Positions 30,868-41,528 of a DNA stretch of 64,000 nt are shown here, in pieces. The notes under the pieces were generated by a model that was given only the letters and a program-made list of their open reading frames with translations, had not been told where the DNA came from and ran no database searches. The position numbers were made by a program, and so were the translations under genes. Every line of letters begins with the position of its first letter. Positions within the stretch are counted from its first letter, which is position 1. Origin of the DNA: Diplonema japonicum (Eukaryota; Euglenozoa; Diplonemea; Diplonemida; Diplonemidae); the NCBI GenBank assembly GCA_964019335.1, contig OZ025717.1:428669-492668 (forward strand). The letters are read 5' to 3'.

Positions 30868-31178
30868 CAGGAATGAAGGAGAAAAAAGAAAAGAAAAAAA
30901 AAGAACGAGAGAAAGAAAAATGACAAATCCATGTTTATAAAAAAATGTAAAATGTTTGAGTTAATGTATTGTACAACCCTTTAGTTACACCAGCACGGGT
31001 GTTGCTCGACGCCGTTGACAACGGGTTTCCCTTTTTTTTATGTCTTTTTTTTTGTAATATGCTGAAAAGGTTCAGTTCCCTAGCCGAGACAGCTTTTTTC
31101 TTTTTTACAACACACATTTTCCTCTCCCTTGTAACGACCCTTCATAGGACTTGGGTGGTACAAAAAAGAAAATAAACG
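30868..31178. other. Intergenic spacer
   Basis: A/G-rich, then T-rich. No recognisable element. Confidence 0.3.
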
Positions 31179-32660
31179 ATGGCGGGAACATCAGCAGAGG
31201 AAACGCAACGCCTGCGGAATAAAGCCTCTAACTATGGAACGGATGGCAAGGAGTACCCGTCCGCGCTGAACGAGGAGGATGAGGAGAACATGGAGAACGA
31301 CCCGTACGTGCAGATGGCGCCTGTGATGATGTATGTGAGCCATTTCCTGAGTGCGTTCGACGACCGTGTGTGGCAGTTCGCCGTCCCCGTCCTGCTGATG
31401 AACGTGTGGACACAAACATTGTTCCCCTCTGCAGCAATCGCCTTCGCCACCAACATAGTAACCTTCATCCTGATGCCATATGTAGGTGCGTATGTGGACT
31501 GCCACGACAGGCTGGATATCATGATCATCTCCATTGTCGCCGAGTCTTGCTTCATCGTCGTCGCAGCTGTGCTGCTGTGTTTCGTGGCGAAGATAGGGGA
31601 AACCAACGGCGGAGTGCCGTCATGGGATTTCAAGGAAACGTCCCTCTTCATCGCGCTGTGTCTTGCCAACGCGGCAACAGAGGTGTCGATGCGTGTGGGG
31701 CAGCAGTCCCTTGAGAAGGACTGGGCTGTCGTCGTTTCCAAGACAATGAAAAGAGACCCCACCAGACTGAACACCAGCATGAGGCGTATCGACTTGGGAT
31801 GCAAGCTTGTCGGCCCCGCTTGCTTTGGTCTGTTCGTGCAGTACGTCAACGGGGATACTGCTGTCGAGAAGGTTGTGCACGCAGCCATCGCCTTGTCCGT
31901 CTGGAACATCTTTGTGATGCCTGCAGAGTACTTCACTGTTCGCAAGGTATACTACACAATTCCTGCCTTGCAACGGAAAGAGTTGAAAAAGCATGGTGTC
32001 AAATCCCCCTTAACGGTTCTCCGTGAGGGATGGTCCTCATACATGTCTCATGAGGTCTTCGTCCCGTCCTTCACATACGGGCTGCTATGGTTCACAGTGC
32101 TTGACAATGGGGTGCTCATGACGGCATACTTGAAATGGCAGGGAATACCCGAAGGCCCGCTGGGTATCTCAAGGGGTTGCGGTGCTGTGGTGGGTATATT
32201 GGGAACCATTGTCTACCCGAAGATGCTGGACGCGGCAGGTGGGTCGGTATTGTTGGCAGGAAAATGGGCCATTTGGTTGTTCGTTGCATGCTTGTTCCCC
32301 ATCGGGCTTGTCTTCTTGGACATGGGCCCCCACGCAGTTTCAGCAGGCGTTATGATTATCGCTGTCACTGTGTCCCGAGCTTGGTTGTGGGCATTTGATC
32401 TCACGATACAGCGCATTCTGCAGGATTCTGTCCATGAGAACGAAAGGGGGGTCATTAATGGTGTGCACACTGCCGTCACTCAGCTTATGCTCGTTGCTGC
32501 CTCTGTAGTGGGTATGATTTTTTCCCAGCCCAGCCAGTTTACCATCCTTGTCATAACCTCTCTCTTTTCTGTGGCATTGGCCGCAATGTGGTACACGCGG
32601 TGGGCCAATGCTGGCCTGCGAACTGAGGCTGTTGCAGGATCAAAGTACGAGCAAATTTAG
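31179..32660 (+). CDS. SLC40A1: Ferroportin-type iron exporter (SLC40 family)
   Basis: A 493-residue, single-exon polytopic membrane protein of the major-facilitator fold, about twelve helices. Diagnostic family strings are YVSHFLSAFDDRVWQFAVPV (first helix, with the Asp-Arg of animal SHxLSTWGDR), SMRRIDLGCK (equivalent of RRIDQ), REGWSSYMS, and WLWAFDLTIQRILQDSVHENERGVINGV. Ferroportin exports ferrous iron from the cytosol across the plasma or organelle membrane. The animal hepcidin-binding Cys is not present, as expected outside vertebrates. The hydrophilic N-terminus (about 45 residues) is acidic. Frataxin lies 2.6 kb downstream, with CYB5D1 between. Confidence 0.88.
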   Translation: MAGTSAEETQRLRNKASNYGTDGKEYPSALNEEDEENMENDPYVQMAPVMMYVSHFLSAFDDRVWQFAVPVLLMNVWTQTLFPSAAIAFATNIVTFILMPYVGAYVDCHDRLDIMIISIVAESCFIVVAAVLLCFVAKIGETNGGVPSWDFKETSLFIALCLANAATEVSMRVGQQSLEKDWAVVVSKTMKRDPTRLNTSMRRIDLGCKLVGPACFGLFVQYVNGDTAVEKVVHAAIALSVWNIFVMPAEYFTVRKVYYTIPALQRKELKKHGVKSPLTVLREGWSSYMSHEVFVPSFTYGLLWFTVLDNGVLMTAYLKWQGIPEGPLGISRGCGAVVGILGTIVYPKMLDAAGGSVLLAGKWAIWLFVACLFPIGLVFLDMGPHAVSAGVMIIAVTVSRAWLWAFDLTIQRILQDSVHENERGVINGVHTAVTQLMLVAASVVGMIFSQPSQFTILVITSLFSVALAAMWYTRWANAGLRTEAVAGSKYEQI

Positions 32661-33223
32661 AATATTGTTTTTTTTTCGGGTTCGAGCTGCTCCTGCCCTG
32701 ATAAAAAGAAAAACGGGGGGGGAGGGGGGAAGGGGAAACGGGTGGCATTGTGAATTAAGAGGGAGAGAATTTGATTTCCCCTTTTTTCTTATTCTTTTTG
32801 AGGTGGGGATAACATAAAAATATAAGAAGTACATCAGATGTGTTGTTCGCTGTTGACCTCCTCTTCGGTCATCACCGGTAGCGCCCGAGTGGAAGAACGT
32901 AACGCAGATGCTCAGGGTGACGAACAGGCAGCAAACTGCACGAGCGCAGAATCTTGGTTACCCGGGACGCCCCGGCTAGGGCTGAGCACACCGCACGCAT
33001 TAAGGACACGACGCGGAACGCAGAAGAAGCTACTGCTCGGCCGAGGAGCGCCCCCTGTAATCAAGTAGGTAGTTCGTGCTTCGTTGCACGCTTAACGCCA
33101 CCTAGTGTTGCAACCAAAGCCCCATTTTTTTTAGCTTGATTTTCTTCAGAATCAAGGTTCGCAGGTGTTTCCCCGTCATTTTTTTTTTTTTTAAATCACC
33201 GATTTTTCTTTTTTTGTTTTCTT

Positions 33224-33254
<31 letters not shown>

Positions 33255-34436
33255 GTTCTTTCCGAAAGAAAAAAGAATCAAAAAAATTCCGAACATTTTC
33301 TTTCCCCGCAGCCCCTTCCTAATTCCTTCTCGCCTCAATATCTCTTAAACCTATTTTCAACCCCCCCCCAAAAAAATATCCCGATTGAAAGTAGAGATAT
33401 AGGGCGTTTTTTGTGAGTTTTTTTCTCCCTTCTTTGTTTCCTTCACTGTAAGCTTTTTTTACTAAAAGGCACCCAGCTTCTATGCCTTTTTTTTATAAAA
33501 AAAAGGGAGTTGTTGCACATATTTCTTCCTTCATTGTAAGTTTTTTTTTTTCTGTTTTGTTACCAGCGACAGCTCTCGGAGGAGCCCCAATTCTCCGTTA
33601 GCTGCAAGCGGTAAGGAAAATTTTTTAAGTTGCCGTGGCTCTCAGTTTTTTTCTTTTCTTTTTTTCGCAAGCTGAAAGAAGGGGAAGGAAAAAAAAAGAG
33701 AAACACGGGTGAGGTGTTCAGAGCAAGGAACGAGGTACGAGGTACAGAACTTGAGCTGAGTGAGAAAAAAAAAAGAGGGCGTGGAAGGGAAAAAAAAAAA
33801 AAAAAAAGAATCCTGCGAAAATAAAATGGTGAAGAAAAACAGAACGTGTTTGCATAAAACCTGTGACTTTCGCAACGCAACTTTTTTTCTTTTTTTTTTT
33901 TCTCCTCCTTGATTTCCCTTTCTTTTTTTGTTTTCAAAGTTTCCTATGTTTCCTCGCTTTTCTGAAATGATGAATGAAAGAGCCCCCCCCCCCCCCCCCT
34001 ACCTATCATCCGTTTGCTAATTTGCTAAAAGAAGATCGGTAAGTAAAAAAGAAAAAAAAAATACTCCCTTTTTTTCCATTTAAACGCTATTTTCTCTCTC
34101 CTTTTTTCCGAAAAGTTACTTTCAAGAAATTTAAAAGGAACACCCCCTACCCTGTCCTTCATCGTCTTTTTATTCTTGTTTCTACACCTCAGTCCCATTT
34201 TTTTTTTCTCTCTTCTAGCACCTTCTTTCGTAGGGAGGATTTTTTTTATTATTATTATTTTTATTCTTTTTTTTCCACCGCCTAGTCGTCCCCGCAATTC
34301 ACTCTGCTAAAACCTAGGTTTCCTGCTAAGTGAGCATGCGAACATGCCCGTCAGTACTTAGCCCAGTAGACACACATCTCAACAACAAATTGCTTTTGAA
34401 GGGGGAGGGGGATAGGAAACAGGGGGAAAAAAAAAA
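32661..34436. repeat. Gene-free interval containing a CpG-rich transposon copy and homopolymer tracts
   Basis: 32796-33075 (plus strand) is the best-preserved copy of the GGTGGGGATAACAT element also found at 5187, 6640 and 7145. It keeps the CpG sites that are TpG or CpA in those copies. The rest (33090-34436) is dominated by poly-T, poly-A and C-runs (33983-34000). I see no gene; open frames here are Lys/Phe homopolymer readings. Confidence 0.6.
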
Positions 34437-35120
34437 ATGCCGCCCACCCCAAATCGATATTTCACCCCAAATGAAGTGAAGCGCCACAACACCCCCAACG
34501 ACATGTGGGTCAGCGTCCTCGGGAAGGTCCTGGATCTGACAAGCTTGGTAGCTAAATATCCCTCACTCGACGCCCAACCTGTTATAAAGGAGGCCGGTCA
34601 AGACATCTCCCACTGGTTTGACACAAGCGTGACCCCACCCGACATCCGCAAGTGTGTGGATCTCAGTACAGGGCTCAAAGCATACCTGCAGCCAGGGGGG
34701 AAATTTATCCACGTCCCATCCCTTGCAGTAGACACCAAGATAGACCATGGCTACGACAAGCCATGGTGGGTGGACCCCAAGTATGTAGTTGGGTATCTCA
34801 CCGTTAAGCCCAGACTCATAAGAATCGTCAACACATTGACTACACACGAAACGACACTGGAAGTCTGCAGTGAAGAAACCCTCTATGATATCCAAACCAG
34901 GTACCTCACTGTCAATGCTCACGCACGGTCGTACACTTGGAAGCGGCAGGAGACCACTTCACGGGAGCTGGACATGTCTAAAACACTGGAGGAAAATAAC
35001 ATCCCGGACGAATCCGAGGAGTTTGCAAAGCTGGGCCTCCCCGATGATTATTACACACCAGCACTGCACATATATTTCGACGATGATCTGACTGTGGATG
35101 ATTGGCAAGCTCAGGCGTGA
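34437..35120 (+). CDS. CYB5D1: Cytochrome b5 domain-containing protein 1
   Basis: A 227-residue protein starting in an A-rich leader. Near residues 5-75 is a cytochrome-b5-like fold (RYFTPNEVKRHNTPNDMWVS, LGKVLDLTSL, GQDISHWFD). A ubiquitin-like C-terminal half carries RIVNTLTTHETTLEV and HARSYTWKRQE, then TLEENNIPDE and YTPALHIYFDDDLT. This matches animal CYB5D1 end to end, a protein of ciliary axonemes. Whether haem is bound is not known; only one classic His is in HWFD. It implies a motile cilium at some life stage. Single exon. Confidence 0.85.
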   Translation: MPPTPNRYFTPNEVKRHNTPNDMWVSVLGKVLDLTSLVAKYPSLDAQPVIKEAGQDISHWFDTSVTPPDIRKCVDLSTGLKAYLQPGGKFIHVPSLAVDTKIDHGYDKPWWVDPKYVVGYLTVKPRLIRIVNTLTTHETTLEVCSEETLYDIQTRYLTVNAHARSYTWKRQETTSRELDMSKTLEENNIPDESEEFAKLGLPDDYYTPALHIYFDDDLTVDDWQAQA

Positions 35121-35291
35121 ACATGATAGGGAAAAAAAAAAAAAAAGAAAAAAAATCGTGAATAACGAAATTTTGTGTAAAAAAAAAAAATTCTTTTTTT
35201 TTTTATAGTGGTGCAAAAAATCAACAAAGGAAGGGGAGGGGGTGTGGGAGGAAGAGAAGTATCTTCACGGAGAAAAAAAAATACAAAAAAA

Positions 35292-35705
35292 ATGCTTCGA
35301 CGTCTTGCCATGGGCACTGGGATGCAAGCAAGGTATTGCCAGACATTTACCCACGCACAGTACATGCAGTATATCACAAGGACGTTGGACGGGGTGTGCG
35401 ATGTGCTTGACGTGGAGGCAGACGGCAATGAATCAATTGAGGACATCGTGCCGTCGGAGGGTGTGCTTGAGATAGTTCTGAATGGCACTGGCACCTACGT
35501 CCTCAACAAACAGGCACCGAAGGAAGAACTCTGGCTGTCGTCACCCATCTCGGGTCCGTTCCAGTTCAGATGCGTGCCTAAGGGCGGTGAGGTGCACTGG
35601 ATAGACGAAAAAGGGCAGACGCTCAACAACGTTCTGGGAGGAGAGCTTTCCGATGTTCTCGACACAAAAATTGAGTTCCCCGCAGTGAAAGCAGGAACCG
35701 CATAA
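35292..35705 (+). CDS. FXN: Frataxin
   Basis: 137 residues. A basic presequence (MLRRLAMGTGMQARYC) is likely a mitochondrial targeting signal. The frataxin core follows: an acidic first helix (CDVLDVEADGNESIEDIV), strand GVLEIVLNGTGTYVLNKQ and the fully conserved APKEELWLSSPISGPFQF. Frataxin binds the ISCU/NFS1 complex and accelerates Fe-S cluster assembly in the mitochondrial matrix. The chosen ATG is the first in the frame; the longer upstream frame has no ATG. It follows CYB5D1 by 171 bp. Confidence 0.92.
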   Translation: MLRRLAMGTGMQARYCQTFTHAQYMQYITRTLDGVCDVLDVEADGNESIEDIVPSEGVLEIVLNGTGTYVLNKQAPKEELWLSSPISGPFQFRCVPKGGEVHWIDEKGQTLNNVLGGELSDVLDTKIEFPAVKAGTA

Positions 35706-35804
35706 GAAAAAAAATTCCTTGATTCTTCCCCCCCCCCCCCGTCATAGAACTTTTTTTAATATCATTATATTATTCAAAGGAGAAAAAAAAAAGAGAAAAC
35801 AATA

Positions 35805-36725
35805 ATGGCAGCCCAACATGCACCCCTCCCTACTCCCGTCGAGCAAGCGTCGATGGGTGTCCCCAAGCAACGGAAGCTGCAAAAGATGACGTTTGTGCAA
35901 GAAGTCGGATCGAAGATGTTCGCTGGTTCTGTGGCAGGGGTGGTGGGTGTCACAAGCTGCTACCCCATCGATTTTGCCAAAACTCGTTTACAAAAACCAC
36001 TTCCGGGTGAGCCTCCTTATCTAGGCCTTGCCGATGTGTTGAAAAAGGTGAAGGCGAAACATGGCGCGGCGGGGTGGTACAACGGACTGAGACCAAACCT
36101 AACCGGCATCATCCCCGAAAAAGGTTTGAAACTCGCAGTCTTTGACTTGGTCAGAGACCACCTCAGAGACGCGAACGGGAAAATATCATTCAAAAGCGAA
36201 CTGACAGCAGCGGTGTCTGCAGCAGTGGCACAGGTTGTCATAACAACGCCTATGGAAATCGTGAAGATACGATGCCAGCTGACAGGGAAGACGATGCTCC
36301 CTGTGATAAGAGATCTAGGCCTGCGTGGGATGTACAAGGGGTACGTGTCCACATTGTCAAGAGATGTGTGTTTCAATCTTATCTTCTTCCCCATGCAATC
36401 GTTCCTTAAGGGATGGAGCATCACTGCCGCCACTCCTGAATCGCGAAAGCTACTCTACTCCTTCCTCTCGGGGATCACCGCAGGCATGTTTGCTGCGTCA
36501 CTTTCCACTCCTGCAGACGTTGTAAAGACTCGTCTCCAAGCAGGTGACAGCGGCTCGATTGCCTCTGTGACATCCAACATCATCAAGAATGAAGGGGCGT
36601 CCGCTCTCTTCCTAGGCCTCGGCCCGCGTGTTGCTGCCATCGCTCCGCTCTTCGGTATTGCGATTTGTGTTTATGATGTGCAGAAACGTCTTTTACTGAA
36701 TCTTGGATACGATGTGCCTATGTGA
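35805..36725 (+). CDS. Mitochondrial carrier, glutamate-carrier-like (SLC25A18/A22 type)
   Basis: A 306-residue carrier with three repeated modules, each with the P-x-[DE]-x-x-[KR] signature: YPIDFAKTR, TPMEIVKIR and TPADVVKTR. About six transmembrane helices. The first module's NLTGIIPEKGLKLAVFD resembles the PEKxIKLA segment characteristic of glutamate and aspartate/glutamate carriers. The N-terminal extension is short, without EF hands. It probably transports glutamate across the inner mitochondrial membrane, but carrier substrates are hard to tell by eye. Just downstream is a glutaminase gene, so glutamine-to-glutamate metabolism is a consistent context. Confidence 0.78.
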   Translation: MAAQHAPLPTPVEQASMGVPKQRKLQKMTFVQEVGSKMFAGSVAGVVGVTSCYPIDFAKTRLQKPLPGEPPYLGLADVLKKVKAKHGAAGWYNGLRPNLTGIIPEKGLKLAVFDLVRDHLRDANGKISFKSELTAAVSAAVAQVVITTPMEIVKIRCQLTGKTMLPVIRDLGLRGMYKGYVSTLSRDVCFNLIFFPMQSFLKGWSITAATPESRKLLYSFLSGITAGMFAASLSTPADVVKTRLQAGDSGSIASVTSNIIKNEGASALFLGLGPRVAAIAPLFGIAICVYDVQKRLLLNLGYDVPM

Positions 36726-39023
36726 GGTGTGGAATATAGGGAAATGTAAAAGGGTAGTGGGTTAGGGGATTTTTTTTTTTTTTTTCCTTCTTTTTTTTTG
36801 AGGAACAAAAACAAAAAAAAATAAAATAAAAAAAAAGCATAGAGAGGGGGTTGCGCGATGGACTTGTTGTCCTTTAGCTGCACCTCCCCCTTTTTTTTTC
36901 ACTGTTGGTAGATGGGGGGAGCAAAAAAAAATGTGTATCGGTGTGGCCCTAAAACAAAATGTTTAAACCCCCCCCCCCCCCCCCCCCAATGGCACAAGTT
37001 AGTTGCGCTAGGACTTTGTGCATATAAAAAAGTTATGTAAACTACACTGTCATTTTTTTTTTCCCTTTTCTTTTTTGAGTTATAAACTACTTCCAAACAA
37101 CGGCCACTTCCTCTTTTGATTCATCCAAAGAAAAAAGAGGGAAACAAAAAAAAAACCCCCTATTTCGTCTTTGCTTGGGGTATTGTTCCTGTATTGTGGG
37201 GAAAGAGAGTGCACACGCATATTATTTTTTTTTTATCGTATTTTTTTTTTTTTTAATTTAGAAAGAGCAAATATCTAGGGGTAAAAAGGGGGGGGGAGAA
37301 TGAAGGGGGAATTCTTTTATACAGGTTTAAAGCGGGGCAAAAAAAAAAAAAAAAAAAAAAAAAAAAGATAACAGTGAAAATGGAAACTTCCTCCTGCTGG
37401 CAGAAAGCAGGGTTTATCATTTTCCTCTATTTTATCTTGTCCACAGTAAAAGTGTTTCGCCGTGTTGCCTAGGACCTGCACATCACGTACAGTGCTTGCA
37501 TGCGTACTCTTAGTAGTTATTCTTTTTTTTTCCTTTCCCCCCTCCCGCCCCCCCTTTTTTTTTCTTTCTTCCCCCATTCCTTTCTTGATCTCACGATCCT
37601 GAATTACTGTCAATATTAAGGGGAGAAGAACGGAAGAAATGCAAGGAGGGGGGGGGGGGGAATGACGCAAATTTTTGATTACCCTCTATTCTTGTTTAAG
37701 TGAGGGTGCTTCTTTTTTTTTTTAATTTTGCTATTTTTGCTTTTTTCAAAAAAAACTCCCCCTCTATATTGCCCCCCCCTCCTAACCTTCCTTCCCCCTT
37801 TTCCTCGTCCTTGCTCTTCTTAAATACAATTTCACATTTGCGTTTTAACAAGACAATTTAAGAGGGTGTGGGTGGGAGAGGAAGAATTAAAAAAAAAAGG
37901 AGGAGATTCGAAAGGGGAGGGTGGGTTGTTGTGGTCACCCCTTCTCTTTTCCTGTTTATATTTCTCCCTCCTCTTGCTAGCCTCTTCATACCCCCTTTTT
38001 TTTCCTCCCCTGCAGGTGGAAGTTGTTGTTGCTTACACTTCCTCTTAGTGCCCCCCCCCCCCCCTTTAAATCTATGTTTGCATGGGAAGCGTTTCCGTTT
38101 CCTTTTATTTTCCAGATATTTTAGGGAAACGCGTTCCCTTCTTTTAAGGAAACGTTTCAAGAGAAAAAAAAGAAGTTTTTGGAAACGTGTTTTTCTTTGC
38201 CAGCATAGCCTTAACTCCCTTCCAAGAAAAAAAAAGAACATTTGGAACTTGTGCGTAAGGGATCTGATCTAACTTTACCGGTTGTTGTTGTTTTTTTTTT
38301 ATTCTCCTTCTTCTGAGTAACCCACAAACCAAGGGTTGCGTGATTTTCTTTCAAAAAGAAAAAACACCCCCCCCCCCTCCCCGTTCACTGTTTGACAGAG
38401 GTGAAGCCACGAAAGTACGAAAGAGTACATTAAAAGGGGACCCCCCCCCCCCCCCCCCCACACTTACAACTCCGGAGAAGGAGGGTCTATTGAGTCCCGA
38501 CCGAGCGAATTAAGAGGTTTGTGGTACTTCGGTACTACCTCTTTTCTTCTTCATGGGAAGAAAATTACCCCCCCCCCCCCACCCACCGATTTACCACGCT
38601 AAAGAGAAGTTGAAATTGGGAGAAGGGTACAGGGGAAGGAAAAAAAGGGGGAAGTGTGCTTTTTTTCTTCTAGAATTTCCTTTAATCAGGTGGGTGGTCG
38701 CATAAAAAAAGAAAAAAAAGAAAAACCCCAAAGCGGATCCCCCCCCCCTCCACCCGATATTACTTCATACCCCCCCCTTCCTGATTTTTTTAAAAAATCC
38801 TTTTCTGTTTTTTTTTTATTACCCATTTTTTTCTGTTTCATTTATTTTCTCTTTCTTTTTCCTTTAAATAATTTAAAAAAAAAAACCTTCTTTAAAATTT
38901 GTTCCGCATGTGCCCTTATCCCTCTTTGTTACCCCTATTCATTATTATCTTTTGAACACAAACACAAGAAACGTTCTGAAGGAGGCGGAGGGTAAAAGAA
39001 AAAAATATATATAAAAAAAGAGA
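36726..39023. other. Large gene-free interval with homopolymer tracts
   Basis: 2.3 kb of poly-A/poly-T and long C-runs (36968-36988, 38050-38064, 38440-38459, 38570-38582). At 38069-38214 is a diverged relative of the 1537-1726 inverted-repeat element: left end TCTATGTTTGCATGGGAAGC, right end TTTGCCAGCATAGCCTTAA. No gene is supported. Confidence 0.5.
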
Positions 39024-41528
39024 ATGCCAACCAGTCTAGAAGAACTCCACAAGCAGTTTCTGCAGTCCGTTTCTGAAAGTACGACTACGAATGATGTGTA
39101 CAGCAAGCTGCTGAACTGTTTCAACAAGAATACTGTAAAGTCCCCTGATTACTTATTGAACCTCGCGGTTTTTTTCGAAATGTGCGGCAAGGGCTCGACT
39201 TCCATCTCAGAATTTCTCGAGAGAGATAAACAATACGGAAAAGCAAAGAACTACGCAGGGGAAACCGCAGTCCACATAGCATGCAGTGAAGGCCACGTTT
39301 CTATTCTAAAAACTCTTATGACCCACGGGTGCTTGGAATCTTCATCCCTCACGATCCCCGACAACGAGGGGTACACACCTTTGAAGAAGGCGGTACTGAA
39401 CGGGCACACCAATATTCTGGGATACCTAAAAGAGGTCAATGTCTGCGAAACTGACCTCAGCAAGTGTGCCGCCATGATTAGTCGGTCGCACAAGGTGTCG
39501 ATCCTTAACTATTACGCGTCCGAAGGGAACACCAATGCCTTGAAGAGGCTCGTTGATGCTCAGTACAAGCTTGACAGGCTCGACACAGATGGCCGCACTG
39601 CCCTCCATGTCGCCGCTGAGACAGGCAACACCTCTACTGTGATCATGTTGCTCTCCAACGACGCGAACCCCAACCTAGTCGACAGATGGGGGAACACGCC
39701 GCTGGACTGCGCGGAGGCAAACCTTCATGTGTCGGTGCAGTCCGTGTTGAGGTCCAAAGGTGGGAAGCATTCGGAAGAACTGTCGTCTGACGAGTTCCCT
39801 TCCGAGCAGACTAATGACACAGTAAGCAGTCCTGTGCAGATGACATCCCGTCTGGGCTTCACCCACGAGAAATTCATTAAGGCAGCTGCCGGGAGAAAGC
39901 TCAGCATCATGAAGTCTGTTTTAAAGGGTTCACCACAGCTGTTGAATGCGACTGACTACGACGGGCGGTCCGCCCTGCACCTGGCGTCTGAGGAAGGGCA
40001 TCTTGACGTGGTTCAGTTCCTGCTCGCAGAGGGGTGCGATGTGAACGTCAAGGACAGGTGGGGGTCCACACCCTTCGTCGGTGCACTGCACAACACACAC
40101 AATGATATCGCGGACTGCCTGCTAGACAACGGTGCTGTCCAGGAGCGCAGCGAACCGGCATCCTGCGCAACATACCTCCGCCACGCAAAGGACTTCTTCG
40201 ACTCCGTTGCAGAGAGTGCAGGCCTTTCCCCAACAGACATCATACCCCTCACCGCTCTCCTGGATTACCTCAAATCCTCATACGGCTTGTACCTCTCCAA
40301 GCACGCCGTTCTGCAGAAAGAAGTAGATGAGCTATCCCTTTCCTACAAGTCACAGGAAGCCCAGAAAATCCTGTTGCATGCGGAGCCCAGTATCCTGTCG
40401 AAGATCCCCGACGGCCGTGTTGTGACGTGGGAGTCCTTCGCAGACTTCACCCTGAAGGACGTCCCGGGGTACAACCCGCAAGGCGAGCGGGAGTTCGAGC
40501 ATGATACCAACACACTGGCGAAGTGTGTCTTGAAAAAACTGAGCATAGGAAAATGGGAGGCGTTTGTCGGAAATCTGCAACAGTTGGTCAACGATGTGCT
40601 GGAGGGCGGCAACGAGGAGGGGGAAACGGCGCAGTACGTCCCGGAGCTGAAGAACGCCGATCCGAACAAGTTTGCAGTGTCCGTGTGTACAGCGGAGGGG
40701 CAGCGGTGCCACTTTGGGGACACAGACACGATGTTCCCTGTGCAATCTGTGGGGAAGACCTTTGCGTATTCCCAGGCATTGTCGACTGTGGGTGTCACAG
40801 AGTTGCACAAACATGTAGGCCAGGAGCCGTCGGGGAGGTCGTTTAACGATTTCGCTCTAACAAAGAACGGTGTCCCTTACAACCCTGTTACGAACAGCGG
40901 TGCCATTGTCACCTGTTCCATGCTGAACCACGCAGAGCCTGACCTCGACAATCGCCTGTTTCCCTACAAACAGCTGCTGTCTGACATGTCAGGCGGGTTG
41001 TCTATCGGGGACTGCATGGATGTCTACCACTCGGAGCAGCAGTGTGCCTTCCGGAATTACGCACTGGCCAACCACATGAAGGCAGAAGGCGTGTTCCCTG
41101 ACTACGTTAACACGCACGACAAGCTCTCTGCTGCGGTAAACTTCTATTTGCGAGTGTGCTCCACGGAGGTCTCGACCCCCATTCTTGCTAACATCGCAGC
41201 AACGTATGCCAACTATGGTGTGTGTCCCTTGAACGGCAAAACCTGTCTCCGTGAGTCTGAGGTCAAGCAGACACTACAGATCCTCTCATCTTGCGGTATG
41301 TATGACTATTCTGGTGAGTGGGCATGCACAATTGGCATGCCTGCAAAGAGCGGCGTTTCTGGTGCAATCTTTGTCGTGATCCCTGGAGTGCTTGGCATGT
41401 CTGTGTTCTCCCCGCGTTTGGATGAGATCGGGAACAGCGTGCGTGGGATCAAGTTCTGCGAAGCGTTTTCCGAAAAGTTCCGGTTCTCCAACCTTGATTT
41501 GTTGTTGAGGCAAGCCGACAATGTTTAG
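39024..41528 (+). CDS. Glutaminase with N-terminal ankyrin repeats
   Basis: 834 residues, one exon. Residues about 75-390 have at least six ankyrin repeats (for example AGETAVHIACSEGHVSILKTL, DGRTALHVAAETGN, DGRSALHLASEEGHLDVVQF). Residues about 525-820 are the serine-dependent beta-lactamase-like glutaminase: YVPEL, QSVGK (Ser575 and Lys578), NSGAIV, the YHSEQQCAFRNYA segment with catalytic Glu/Asn, FYLRVCSTE, CGMYDYSG and AKSGVSGAI. All catalytic positions I know (Tyr, Ser-x-x-Lys, Asn, Glu, Asn, Tyr, Tyr) are present, so it should convert glutamine to glutamate and ammonia. In animal GLS the ankyrin repeats are C-terminal; here they precede the enzyme. No clear mitochondrial presequence is seen. 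A glutamate-type mitochondrial carrier lies upstream. Confidence 0.9.
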   Translation: MPTSLEELHKQFLQSVSESTTTNDVYSKLLNCFNKNTVKSPDYLLNLAVFFEMCGKGSTSISEFLERDKQYGKAKNYAGETAVHIACSEGHVSILKTLMTHGCLESSSLTIPDNEGYTPLKKAVLNGHTNILGYLKEVNVCETDLSKCAAMISRSHKVSILNYYASEGNTNALKRLVDAQYKLDRLDTDGRTALHVAAETGNTSTVIMLLSNDANPNLVDRWGNTPLDCAEANLHVSVQSVLRSKGGKHSEELSSDEFPSEQTNDTVSSPVQMTSRLGFTHEKFIKAAAGRKLSIMKSVLKGSPQLLNATDYDGRSALHLASEEGHLDVVQFLLAEGCDVNVKDRWGSTPFVGALHNTHNDIADCLLDNGAVQERSEPASCATYLRHAKDFFDSVAESAGLSPTDIIPLTALLDYLKSSYGLYLSKHAVLQKEVDELSLSYKSQEAQKILLHAEPSILSKIPDGRVVTWESFADFTLKDVPGYNPQGEREFEHDTNTLAKCVLKKLSIGKWEAFVGNLQQLVNDVLEGGNEEGETAQYVPELKNADPNKFAVSVCTAEGQRCHFGDTDTMFPVQSVGKTFAYSQALSTVGVTELHKHVGQEPSGRSFNDFALTKNGVPYNPVTNSGAIVTCSMLNHAEPDLDNRLFPYKQLLSDMSGGLSIGDCMDVYHSEQQCAFRNYALANHMKAEGVFPDYVNTHDKLSAAVNFYLRVCSTEVSTPILANIAATYANYGVCPLNGKTCLRESEVKQTLQILSSCGMYDYSGEWACTIGMPAKSGVSGAIFVVIPGVLGMSVFSPRLDEIGNSVRGIKFCEAFSEKFRFSNLDLLLRQADNV

